DNA of 64,000 bases, from NCBI RefSeq assembly GCF_900155395.1, contig NZ_LT699726.1, positions 62,001 through 126,000 on the forward strand, in the 5' to 3' direction. Position numbers and translations under genes: made by a program. This stretch comes from Merdibacter massiliensis. GTDB lineage: Bacteria; Bacillota_I; Bacilli_A; Erysipelotrichales; Erysipelotrichaceae. Under the pieces are notes generated by a model that worked only from the letters and a program-made list of their open reading frames with translations, was not told the DNA's origin and did no database searches. Positions 27,101-31,791 of the stretch are shown piece after piece (within the stretch, counting starts at the first letter, position 1; every line of letters starts with the position of its first letter).

Positions 27101-27730
27101 ATCCTCATCCTCAAAGTATTCAGACGGGTCAAGGCCGCAGCGCACCAGCAGCATATATCCAATGCTGTTTTGCACCGCCCTGCGGTATTCCACCTCCAGG
27201 TTCAGCTCGTCCAGTTCTTCCAGAAAGCTGCCTTCCGTGAGGTTTTTCAATTCAGAAAGATAGTCGGGCATATTATCCTCCACGGCGTTCTTTGCCGCAG
27301 AGAGCAGGGCTTCGCCCAAATCCTCCTTGTGCTCCAGTTCTCCAAAGCTGTTTTCCAGCGTTTCAATGATGTCCGGCGCGTATTCCTCCCGCACCGTCCA
27401 AAGGGGGACGGGCCGTGGGAACCGGGCTTCATGGGTATCGGAAATATCAAAGTAGTATTTCAGTCGGGGTTTTCCATTGTGTTCCCCATCAAAAACGGCA
27501 ATGCCGTTTGCGCCCCGGTTTACCCAGCGCCCAAATTGCCGGTTCCATCGCTCGATCTCCAGGACGGCGGTGGCGTCTGGGCGCTGGGCGTAGACAAGCA
27601 GTTGTTCATCGAAAGAAAGCCGGTAGTTACGGCAGGCAGAAGCCAGAAACGCCCGCCACTGGTCAGGAGCTGTCACGCTGCGCTGCGTTTCCCGGTACAG
27701 CTCCGTTAGGGCTTTATATCGTATCGCCAT
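18101..27730 (-). CDS. Giant N6-adenine methylase plus SNF2-type helicase polyprotein
   Basis: A 3,209-residue DNA-processing protein. Parts in order: an N-terminal domain (1-280) common to ICE large polyvalent proteins; a Gly/Glu/Gln/Pro linker (283-400) that exactly covers tnpV in another frame; a long array of strand-rich, LPD/YodL-like segments (about 400-1,560); a methyltransferase with EPSCGTGNF (about 1,714-1,722) and GNVPFGD (near 1,785, replacing the usual NPPY/F); and a superfamily-2 helicase with GAGKT (about 2,410), DESH (about 2,570) and QRLGRIVRQGN (about 2,895). The C-terminal end is helical. Likely roles are protecting or unwinding ICE DNA in the new host, which is inferred. 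GGAGG before the ATG. Confidence 0.9.
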   Translation of the reverse strand: MAIRYKALTELYRETQRSVTAPDQWRAFLASACRNYRLSFDEQLLVYAQRPDATAVLEIERWNRQFGRWVNRGANGIAVFDGEHNGKPRLKYYFDISDTHEARFPRPVPLWTVREEYAPDIIETLENSFGELEHKEDLGEALLSAAKNAVEDNMPDYLSELKNLTEGSFLEELDELNLEVEYRRAVQNSIGYMLLVRCGLDPSEYFEDEDFRDVLNFNTPQTLNALGVATGDISQMCLSAISRTVLALQRQPQKENRTFEPQQKNQYAVTEQENTQPERSFEYDRDHLHQAGRLQSAEPSAAPGGAGSPWEIRIASEEVPQGAPQGDVHQPADQREAFQPSGGDPADRPAPDGGNRGADGESRGRDGGTESQRPDEMGGADEQHPERGGGNGAGRTDLQLTTQEPEPEESAGGEQLPALLDEKQIMAIIANKDDDLKYKKNQIELFFSVHSDVQERAEYLKSAYQDRYTEIIADGQRLGYKPQENGLLMWEGSYPSRTKESVFSWDIVAQWTAQLIDKKEYFIQTDIPQFPTQESQQMSLFDFAAFQQPAQAEGTAQPSIFPHPALPQQVIDEALCIGANDQNSRLIICAYFKKDKPDNARFLAEHYGENGAGFYLDGRQYAIWYNAEGIRIAQGESAQRSSATLIPWEQAAARIRELLDLGRYMPQSELDRVDGYERQQRAAQLWYLRQDFAEGTADAGYLPTVNAIYGKNHGFPEESAAISDLLGHPEGLQNLRDELEQFVQAYRENRELLRFHFHRPQKLLEQLSDLQREPLHFTAAEGYDPQRRFFISGDEIDNLLRGGKRSTDYRLAVYSFYRNHTERKERENFLKHYHGEYSGHSSGNDDVTYQLSKGVSFSHGSITAPYAKVELKWPAVEKRVSAMIAQGRFLTDEDRAAMPQYEKHQLARNIRTFFENVPQEQPHPYPFGFDYWDAVKLIEPQLDDPARVEEIYQMMVPIWEATPQDDRMYALRRQAFENLAAFRQGTFTLFAEHKEPVAPTMPQAKAYDLGYGHLGNGLTVWNRLEEEHGDYKTVAHIAPDRTVTIYDEEMPQAVREEIQWIADTSEMTISATQDAPVFAVPPRVQGPPQKEELADPYPELAAQVLRFVGEFDGSRMGYGEDDAQAVENIAQQLHDPVQREEIRRLLQSFLDHADPEEEIAVDISLCMEQIAELPPALSPEQAQIAEIAGYLEEAGYAVSSELVEEGLMDYRAHGGKGNSQDVADFIERGFLSEEPEPASLEIAKEFINDFCVAEYGSPADFSDLEKVGIAYTTVTDEEIPIQVNADLVHYRIERYLDGQFLERRQYESLDELIQNELAELDFDDLISVSDEELESIGATLEQRSDDYRLLSRLKADCDYFLGAGGRAEKHLWAGNVREQIAKMRELYDALPEKPEWLTMEDIDRYAQRMEPPYEVVVYHHFENGFDEQLDYQTLAKAEQAAQKYVAGTMEGEDSFAYDGAGIYDLYERKWLRVYGDFPDERAIEQAAQAMAAEEQQEKDGPARTEADEPAPSEELVGKEVTLDGHRFMVERVSDLSDDVTLRDLTFEGNVGFPISRVEKVARVRRLLQEQEQAQPQKEESLPPPPKRPRRERITFTTLHPEAPRDQRHDFRITDDALGHGTPSEKYAANAAAIRTLKQIEAEERLATPEEQEILSRYVGWGGLADCFEETSPHYEELKSLLDSEEYAAARASTLTAFYTPPVVIRGIYKALAQMGFTQGNILEPSCGTGNFLGLLPAEMAGSKAYGVELDSISGRIAGQLYQNASISVNGFETVQMPDSFFDVAVGNVPFGDFKVQDKRYDKHHWLIHDYFFGKTLDKVRPGGIVAFITSKGTLDKENSSVRKYLAQRADLIGAIRLPDNTFKQNAGTEVTSDIIFLQKRDHITDLDQDWVHLDTDENGIRMNRYFVQNPEMILGDMVMESTRFGPDSACKAREGEDLSEQLANAIQFLQAEIKPYELEELDEEEDRSIPADPTVKNFSYTIADGQVYYRENSLMHSVEVSVTAENRIRGMIELRECVRRLIEYQTEGYPDEEIAAEQQKLNALYDSFTAKYGLLNSRGNKLAFSEDSSYCLLCSLEVLDEQGNLKRKADMFSKRTIRPHVAVTSVDTASEALAVSISEKARVDIEYMAELSGKSPEELEKELAGVIYRDIRCAENPEDILPSLADLDRYPFVTADEYLSGKVRHKLRMAKAFLEVAPDNQKETARRNVEALEAVQPQDLGAGEIGVRIGANWVPIEVYQQFMVELLTPNYYVRDRIKILRSEATGQWSIREKNADRSNVKANTTYGTKRMSAYHILEQTLNQRDVRVFDYIEDENGKKKPVLNKKETAIAQDRQELIKQKFAEWIWKNIDRRELLCRIYNETFNGVRPREYDGRHIRFEGMNPEISLRPHQINAIAHILYGGNTLLAHEVGAGKTYEMVAAAMEMKRLGLCTKSLIVVPNHITEQWAAEWLQLYPSANILVATKKDFETQNRKKFCSRIATGDYDAIIIGHSQFEKIPMSVERQQAILERQIEEILEGIEQAKAQKAERYTVKQMERTRKSLETRLAKLNDQSRKDDVVTFEQLGIDRLFIDESHYFKNLFLATKMRNVGGIAQTEAQKSSDLFMKTQYLDELTGGRGTIFATGTPISNSMVELYTIQRYLQYRLLQEMGLIHFDDWASNFGETVTAIELSPEGTGYRAKTRFAKFYNLPELMAAFKEVADIQTADMLCLPVPKANFHTEVIQPSELQKEMIQGLAERAEKIRAGGVDPHVDNMLRITNDGRKLALDMRLIQPLAPDDANGKVAVCARNVFRIWEQTKEKRSAQLVFCDLSTPTTDGSFSVYDDLKKKLMDAGIPEEEIAFIHTADSEAKKKELFSKVRAGQVRVLLGSTAKMGAGTNVQDRLIALHDLDCPWRPSDLQQRLGRIVRQGNENEEVEIYRYVTEGTFDAYLYQLVENKQKFIAQIMTSKAPVRVADDVDETALSYSEIKALATGNPLIIEKCNLDMEVARLNMLKASHLNQVYALEELVYRKYPEEITRLTERIAGYEQDVALAAAHPKAQEGFCGMEVDGKHYTEKEDAGKAIIDVCTRMTGSDAVLLGQYRGFSMVLAYDGRSNEYRITLKGTLSHTVTLGADVFGNITRLDNALENLAGSLQAEQNSLEETKTQLENARTELAAPFAREEELAEKTARLKELNILLNMDEKDKTLLDDTPDEGEDVPARRVAELAR
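26530..26883 (-). CDS. tnpV: tnpV nested in the helicase-methylase gene, other frame
   Basis: A complete 117-residue TnpV-type protein (MTEITYTRQGDYNLPNLLPP at the start) read on the same strand as the giant gene but shifted by +1. It covers residues 283-400 of the large protein. AAAGGAG stands eight bases before the ATG, and a -35/-10 pair is at 26,927-26,955. Its C-terminal 88 residues align without gaps with the tnpV remnant at 1,995-2,264. The nested frame looks like a real protein, whereas the helicase frame here is low-complexity linker. This suggests tnpV is the older sequence and the helicase frame passes through it. The biochemical role of TnpV is not known. Confidence 0.8.
   Translation of the reverse strand: MTEITYTRQGDYNLPNLLPPQEEPVPHGKYALLRKKFLKEHRRVTYTNLLTSGRLSSHLAEIQQTAQRRMEEIVAQMAKAEGVTEELKASDQMKWVGLMNNIQNAAEEMVLAELIYS
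26927..26965 (-). promoter_or_regulatory. Promoter C with the repeated 13-base motif, upstream of nested tnpV
   Basis: AATCGCACATTTG (26,953-26,965, minus strand) overlaps -35 TTGAAC (26,950-26,955). The -10 box TATGCT (26,927-26,932) follows after 17 bases. Transcription would start about 37 bases before the tnpV ATG. It lies inside the coding sequence of the giant gene. Confidence 0.6.
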
Positions 27731-27748
27731 CGGTTGCCCCTCCTTTTC

Positions 27749-28057
27749 TTATTCTTTTTTTGCAGCTTTCAGTTCTGCGCTGTAATCCTTATCCGGGTCA
27801 TATTGATTGCACAGGGAGAGCAGCAACAGCCAGATGGTATTTCCGGCCTCCTTCGGGTACATCCGAAGCGCCACGCAGGGCGCATGGTCACTGTCAACAA
27901 AGGGCCTCCCATAGCGCATAAACTGGTCGATCAGCTTTTGAGCCATCTCCCGGTATTCTTCATAGGGGTTCTGTTCCGCCTGCTGATGGAGAACCGTCAT
28001 CAGCAAGTTGAACCAGTCCTCATGCGTATCCAGTTTTACGGGCGGTAAAGACGCCAT
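27749..28057 (-). CDS. ICE protein of unknown function, 102 residues
   Basis: A soluble protein beginning MASLPPVKLDTHEDWFNLLM, then mostly helical, with a basic end. The start has GAGGTG eight bases upstream; a GTG three codons earlier is possible. It lies 18 bases upstream of the giant methylase-helicase gene and is co-transcribed with it. I do not recognise a named family. No membrane segment, signal or catalytic motif is evident. Confidence 0.65.
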   Translation of the reverse strand: MASLPPVKLDTHEDWFNLLMTVLHQQAEQNPYEEYREMAQKLIDQFMRYGRPFVDSDHAPCVALRMYPKEAGNTIWLLLLSLCNQYDPDKDYSAELKAAKKE

Positions 28058-28067
28058 TTTTATCACC

Positions 28068-28613
28068 TCATCTTTCCATGGCGGCGGCCTGCCGCTGCCG
28101 GGGAATGGAAAACCCGTAGACTTTGGCGATGTCGTCGCCCAGCCTGCGGGTCACTCTCGTAATATCGGCGCGGGTTGCAATGCCGCGATATAGTTTTTCT
28201 TTCAGCAGTTCAATTTGAGAAGGGCTGGCGCTGTCCTTGTAAACGCGGTAAAGATAAAAGTTCGTGCCATCATGGTGGATGGCGTCGCACCGCAGATCAC
28301 CCAGCCGGTCCACATACCAGGTGGAATAATCCGTATCGGAATACAGGCAGTCCCGGATATTGCCGCTGGGGATTTCCTTATATCCCATGCGCCGACCATT
28401 CCACAGGCCCAGGTCGCCTACAACCAAAATCGGCTGGGAAAGCTGTACATTGAGGTTAGCGCGTTCATCATCCAGGTAATCCCCATTGATCTCATACATC
28501 AGGGAAATGCGCTCATCTTCGGATAAATCCGGGTATTCTGCCTCCAGATCGTCCCGCCAGTCCTCATAGTCCAGACCATAATTGCTCCAGATAACGTGTC
28601 TTTCCTCCTTCAT
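28068..28613 (-). CDS. Conserved ICE protein of unknown function, 181 residues
   Basis: The N-terminus is acidic (DYEDWRDDLEAEYPDLSEDE) and the middle has alternating strands (PILVVGDLGLWNGRRMGYKE). The end is basic with VTRRLGDDIAKVYGF. Its start overlaps the previous stop by four bases (ATGA). Proteins like this are common in the accessory block of CTn4-like ICEs, but I know no function. The fold pattern is compatible with a nucleic-acid-binding or decoy protein. Confidence 0.65.
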   Translation of the reverse strand: MKEERHVIWSNYGLDYEDWRDDLEAEYPDLSEDERISLMYEINGDYLDDERANLNVQLSQPILVVGDLGLWNGRRMGYKEIPSGNIRDCLYSDTDYSTWYVDRLGDLRCDAIHHDGTNFYLYRVYKDSASPSQIELLKEKLYRGIATRADITRVTRRLGDDIAKVYGFSIPRQRQAAAMER

Positions 28614-29569
28614 CGGGCTTCACCTCGGTCTTTCTGCCTGGGCCTGATGGGCTGCCCCTGCTCGTCATAGTTTTGGGGATCGGCGGCGGGGGTCTGCCAC
28701 CCAAACATGGAGCCGGCCAGCATAGCGGCCTCCTGCGCTTTGGTAACGCCGTTTTTTCCATTGCTGTCCTCTGCAAATCTGCGATTTTCTCCGGCGTCCG
28801 CCGCTGAAAATTCAGGACAGGGGCTGTATCCTTTTTCGCCCCTGGTCAGAAGAATCAGCTCCCCGGATGAGGGCAGCGTACTAAAGCACTGTACAGGCAG
28901 AGAAGAACGCAGCGGGATCACGCTCCCGTGAGTTTGCTCCAAACGCTCTGCAAATTCGCAGATATGATAAAGGGCGCTGGAATACCCTCCGCTGGTTTCA
29001 AAATGGGTTTCGTCGATAAACCGGCAGGTGCGGTCGCGGGTTCCTCCACCGCCCGTGAAAATGCGGATGTGGTCGCCATCGGGGATACGGAACAGCTCCT
29101 TGTAGCCGGGCGTGATAAACCGGATGCCCTGTTTGGCCTTTTCCATGTGGTGTTCCAGAAATCGGGAAACGTAGGCGTAGAGGTAAAAGTTGTAGTCTCC
29201 ATAATTGGGGTTGCACCGGAACATATAGGTGTGCTGGGGCGTCTGCACCTTAAAACCGTACTCAGCACAGTAGTTTCCCTCAAACTCAGCCTCCGGGCGC
29301 TGATAGCAAAACCTGGTCATGCTGTCACGGGTGTAGAGCAGCCCGTCCTTCTCCCGCAGGGCATTGACCACCTCATCAAGCTCCGCCTTAAACTCGTCCG
29401 TCTTGTATTCCCTTCGGTGGTCGAACCAGGAAGTGTAAAACTCTTGGCCGCTGCCAAAATCCCCGCGCAGATGGCCGATACAGCCGGTTTGCCCTTCAAG
29501 CTGGCTGCTCTGGTTGTACGCATACAAGCGATCCTCCGGGGTCATGCTGGTAATTTTCAGCTCCATCAT
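28610..29569 (-). CDS. Conserved ICE protein of unknown function, 319 residues
   Basis: The largest of the accessory block. It begins with two Met codons and a conserved region (MTPEDRLYAYNQSSQLEGQ, then GCIGHLRGDFG). This is followed by strands rich in Tyr and Phe (YGDYNFYLYAYVSRFLEHHM) and RFITPGYKELFRIPDGD. The C-terminal 60 residues look like a variable tail. I recall many homologues in gut Bacillota ICEs, without known function. The start overlaps the previous stop by four bases. No signal peptide or membrane segment. Confidence 0.7.
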   Translation of the reverse strand: MMELKITSMTPEDRLYAYNQSSQLEGQTGCIGHLRGDFGSGQEFYTSWFDHRREYKTDEFKAELDEVVNALREKDGLLYTRDSMTRFCYQRPEAEFEGNYCAEYGFKVQTPQHTYMFRCNPNYGDYNFYLYAYVSRFLEHHMEKAKQGIRFITPGYKELFRIPDGDHIRIFTGGGGTRDRTCRFIDETHFETSGGYSSALYHICEFAERLEQTHGSVIPLRSSLPVQCFSTLPSSGELILLTRGEKGYSPCPEFSAADAGENRRFAEDSNGKNGVTKAQEAAMLAGSMFGWQTPAADPQNYDEQGQPIRPRQKDRGEAR

Positions 29570-30204
29570 CGCTCACGTCCTTTCTTTTTCGCTTGTCGGT
29601 TTTGCTCCGATATGGCCTTTTCCCGTGCCTGCCAATATTCGGGATGGTGAATTTGTACACTACTATTGATAACAGCCTCATACGCGCCGGGGCCAAAGTG
29701 CTCGTTCACCGGAGCCTGGATCATCTTTTTATCCATCAGCTCCCGGAGAGCCACCTGCGCATCACAGTCCTCCTCGAAGCAGAGATAGCCGCCCTCAACA
29801 AAGGCGCAGCCCATCGCTTCTTTTCGGAATATCTTTTCCGCCAATTCCCGGCGCACCATAATTCCGCCATGCCCTGGGGTGGAAACGGAATAAACGCCGG
29901 GGCAGAGCGTTTCACATTCCTGGATATTGCCCCACGGGGAATAGGAAGGGGCCTCCGGCACAATGGCGTTCTGCCGCTGATCCTCCAGGCACTGCACCTC
30001 CTCCTGCGCCCGCGCCACCAAATCCTTCTGCGCAGAAAACAGGTCGCTGAAATAGTGGCCCCAATCGTAGTCCGTCCGGTTACTGCATTTCCAGGTGACA
30101 AACTGCTGGGGCGCTGTCAAATGAACGCCCAAGACAAATTCGCTGTCACCCACATGACAGGAATCCGTAATGATATATCCGGCATTTTCTCTGTAATCCA
30201 TCAT
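29566..30204 (-). CDS. ICE protein with DUF7007-like segment, 212 residues
   Basis: It contains PGVYSVSTPGHGGIMVRREL (about residues 102-121), a pattern I associate with DUF7007, and a conserved-looking N-terminal part (YIITDSCHVGDSEFVLGVH). The following FVEGGYLCFEEDCDAQVAL is acidic. It is coupled by four-base overlaps on both sides. No function is known. The compact acidic domain would suit a DNA mimic or an inhibitor, but this is only a possibility. Confidence 0.65.
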   Translation of the reverse strand: MMDYRENAGYIITDSCHVGDSEFVLGVHLTAPQQFVTWKCSNRTDYDWGHYFSDLFSAQKDLVARAQEEVQCLEDQRQNAIVPEAPSYSPWGNIQECETLCPGVYSVSTPGHGGIMVRRELAEKIFRKEAMGCAFVEGGYLCFEEDCDAQVALRELMDKKMIQAPVNEHFGPGAYEAVINSSVQIHHPEYWQAREKAISEQNRQAKKKGRER

Positions 30205-30824
30205 CGTTCACGCTCCTTCGTGGTTTTCTTTTGAGCCTGTTCCTGCTGAATCGAGGTAAGTCCATGCTTGGCCCAGCCGGGAAGGTCCTCCGGCTGTATC
30301 GTTCCCAGCACGTCCATGCGTTCATAGCGGCTCTCTTTGCCAGTATAAAGGTCAACGCAGTAACAGGCTGACCCCCTGCTGTGCGGAGAAGCCCCAAAGC
30401 CTCCCATACAGAGCTTGAGCTGACGGGTGGCTCTGCGGTATTCCCGGCGCAGCACCTCCGGCTTTATCACCACGATTTTCCCGTGCAGATCATCCTCATG
30501 GGAAATGGGGGTGCAGCCCTCCGCTGTGATGGGGCGGTCGTCTATGCCCTGTATGCGGGGCTTGTTGAGTTCTATGTGGGTTTTCTGCGCTTGCTCGGCA
30601 ATTCGCTGGCCGAACAGCTCCACAATCTCCGGGAAATCATCACTGGCCATCACTTCGCTGTATTCTGCAAATAAGGCGTTTTGCCGGCAAAAGGCGCACA
30701 TATACTTCATGCCGGTTTCATCCTGTGGATTTTCCCCCAGGACAACCTCCCGGTCGCCAATCTGCACCGCCTGGATAATCTCATAATCACCGGCCATGCG
30801 TTTTTCTTCCATATTATCGTTCAT
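30201..30824 (-). CDS. Conserved ICE protein of unknown function, 207 residues
   Basis: The N-terminus (YEIIQAVQIGDREVVLGENP) resembles the start of the neighbouring 212-residue protein (YIITDSCHVGDSEFVLGVHL), suggesting the two genes share a domain by duplication. The rest contains two Cys near MKYMCAFCRQN and a helical end rich in Gln and Lys. It overlaps both neighbours. An in-frame ATG at residue 10 is possible. The function is unknown. Confidence 0.65.
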   Translation of the reverse strand: MNDNMEEKRMAGDYEIIQAVQIGDREVVLGENPQDETGMKYMCAFCRQNALFAEYSEVMASDDFPEIVELFGQRIAEQAQKTHIELNKPRIQGIDDRPITAEGCTPISHEDDLHGKIVVIKPEVLRREYRRATRQLKLCMGGFGASPHSRGSACYCVDLYTGKESRYERMDVLGTIQPEDLPGWAKHGLTSIQQEQAQKKTTKERER

Positions 30825-31128
30825 CTCTCTGCCTCCGACTTTTTATAAGTGGTTCCACATATTCCTGTAAATCATTTTTGCATGGCAGGTACAGCCTTCC
30901 GTTTTCTACACATCGAAACAGGTCGCACTCCTTATCTGGTGACGCTGCATAGAAGTCCTCATGGGAATAGGGATACTTGCTCTCATAGCTGTAACCCGGC
31001 CTGCAAAAGCCAAGTTCTTTGTCTATGCGCTGCCTGCGTGAGATCGCAAAGAAATTATTTTCTTCTTTAGTAAAACATCTTTCTGGAATGAAGTGATAAC
31101 CTCCATATTCAAAACTTTCCTTATTCAT
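30814..31128 (-). CDS. Small ICE protein of unknown function, 104 residues
   Basis: Begins MNKESFEYGGYHFIPERCF, a start seen in several ICE accessory proteins, followed by many aromatic and charged residues and a basic end. GGAGG lies seven bases before the ATG at 31,128, which overlaps the previous stop as TGATG. The 3' end overlaps the next gene by 11 bases. No recognisable domain. Confidence 0.6.
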   Translation of the reverse strand: MNKESFEYGGYHFIPERCFTKEENNFFAISRRQRIDKELGFCRPGYSYESKYPYSHEDFYAASPDKECDLFRCVENGRLYLPCKNDLQEYVEPLIKSRRQRDER

Positions 31129-31367
31129 CACTCTGCCTCCATATCCTTTTTGATAAATGCTTTGATTTCCTTTACACTGGCAAAATCCCGTTCATCCCCG
31201 GTAAGGTAGCGCACCGCGTCCTGCCATTGATAGAGGGGATGGGCGCTTTCCTCCATCCCGCACAAATCGGCCAAGGCTGCCCTGCGCAGGAAGGGGGTGA
31301 GGTTTAAGTCGGAGATAAAGCAGCCATGCCGGGCCGCCAGTATATCCAGCAGGTGCAGTTCACTCAT
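31128..31367 (-). CDS. Small ICE protein of unknown function, 79 residues
   Basis: A helical, moderately acidic protein (SELHLLDILAARHGCFISDL). It overlaps the upstream gene by eight bases and the downstream one by one, so it is part of the tightly packed accessory operon. The ribosome-binding site is weak (GCAGGTG). No domain or function recognised. Confidence 0.6.
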   Translation of the reverse strand: MSELHLLDILAARHGCFISDLNLTPFLRRAALADLCGMEESAHPLYQWQDAVRYLTGDERDFASVKEIKAFIKKDMEAE

Positions 31368-31605
31368 GGCCGCACCTGCTTTCCCCGGCTTCTTTCAACA
31401 GTTCCTCCACCAGCCTGCCGCTGCGGACTTTATTCCGGTCCGCCAGCACCTTGTTCTGGACGCACAGCACCGCCCGGATATTGGGGACGGTAATGCCGGG
31501 GATTTCCACCATCTCCTCCGGGGTGACGGTGAGAAGCTGCACCGGGGAGTAGCCAGCCTGGGCAAAGATACGGAACAGCCGCTGTTCAAATCGTTCTTTC
31601 ATCAT
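31360..31605 (-). CDS. Small helix-hairpin-helix-like protein, 81 residues
   Basis: The central sequence FAQAGYSPVQLLTVTPEEMVEIPGI resembles the helix-hairpin-helix pattern of the RNA polymerase alpha C-terminal domain. The rest is helical. That suggests non-specific DNA or protein binding. It is the first gene of the accessory block after the adhesin. AAAGGAG precedes the tandem ATG at 31,605/31,602. A longer frame upstream lies in the terminator and is unlikely to be coding. Confidence 0.6.
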   Translation of the reverse strand: MMKERFEQRLFRIFAQAGYSPVQLLTVTPEEMVEIPGITVPNIRAVLCVQNKVLADRNKVRSGRLVEELLKEAGESRCGHE

Positions 31606-31631
31606 CAACGCTCCTTTCTTTTTTGGTATGT

Positions 31632-31660
31632 AAAAGGGGCGGCCCCGCATGGCCGCCCCT
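31632..31660 (-). terminator. Hairpin after the small membrane gene
   Basis: Perfect 10-bp GC-rich stem (AGGGGCGGCC and its complement, loop of 6) followed by TTTTA on the minus strand. It lies just past the stop at 31,667 and may reduce transcription from the adhesin into the accessory operon. Confidence 0.65.
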
Positions 31661-31666
31661 GGCTGG

Positions 31667-31756
31667 TTACTTCTTCCGGCTTCTGACTTTCAGGAAAATC
31701 AGGCCGCCGATGATGAATACCACCAGCGCAATGGCAATGATCGCTTTCAGTTCCAT
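31667..31756 (-). CDS. 29-residue single-membrane-segment protein
   Basis: MELKAIIAIALVVFIIGGLI followed by a short basic tail, with GGAGG 12 bases upstream of the ATG. One membrane segment with a positive-inside C-terminus. It lies 35 bases downstream of the adhesin and before a hairpin. It may be a small partner of the surface protein or of the sortase machinery. The function is unknown. Confidence 0.6.
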   Translation of the reverse strand: MELKAIIAIALVVFIIGGLIFLKVRSRKK

Positions 31757-31791
31757 AAAATCATTCCTCCTTACACAGATTCAAACCGCCG

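Noticed and set aside
28774-28786. A fourth copy of the 13-base motif with one mismatch
   Set aside because: It lies in coding sequence, has no -10 box at the right distance and no gene start downstream.
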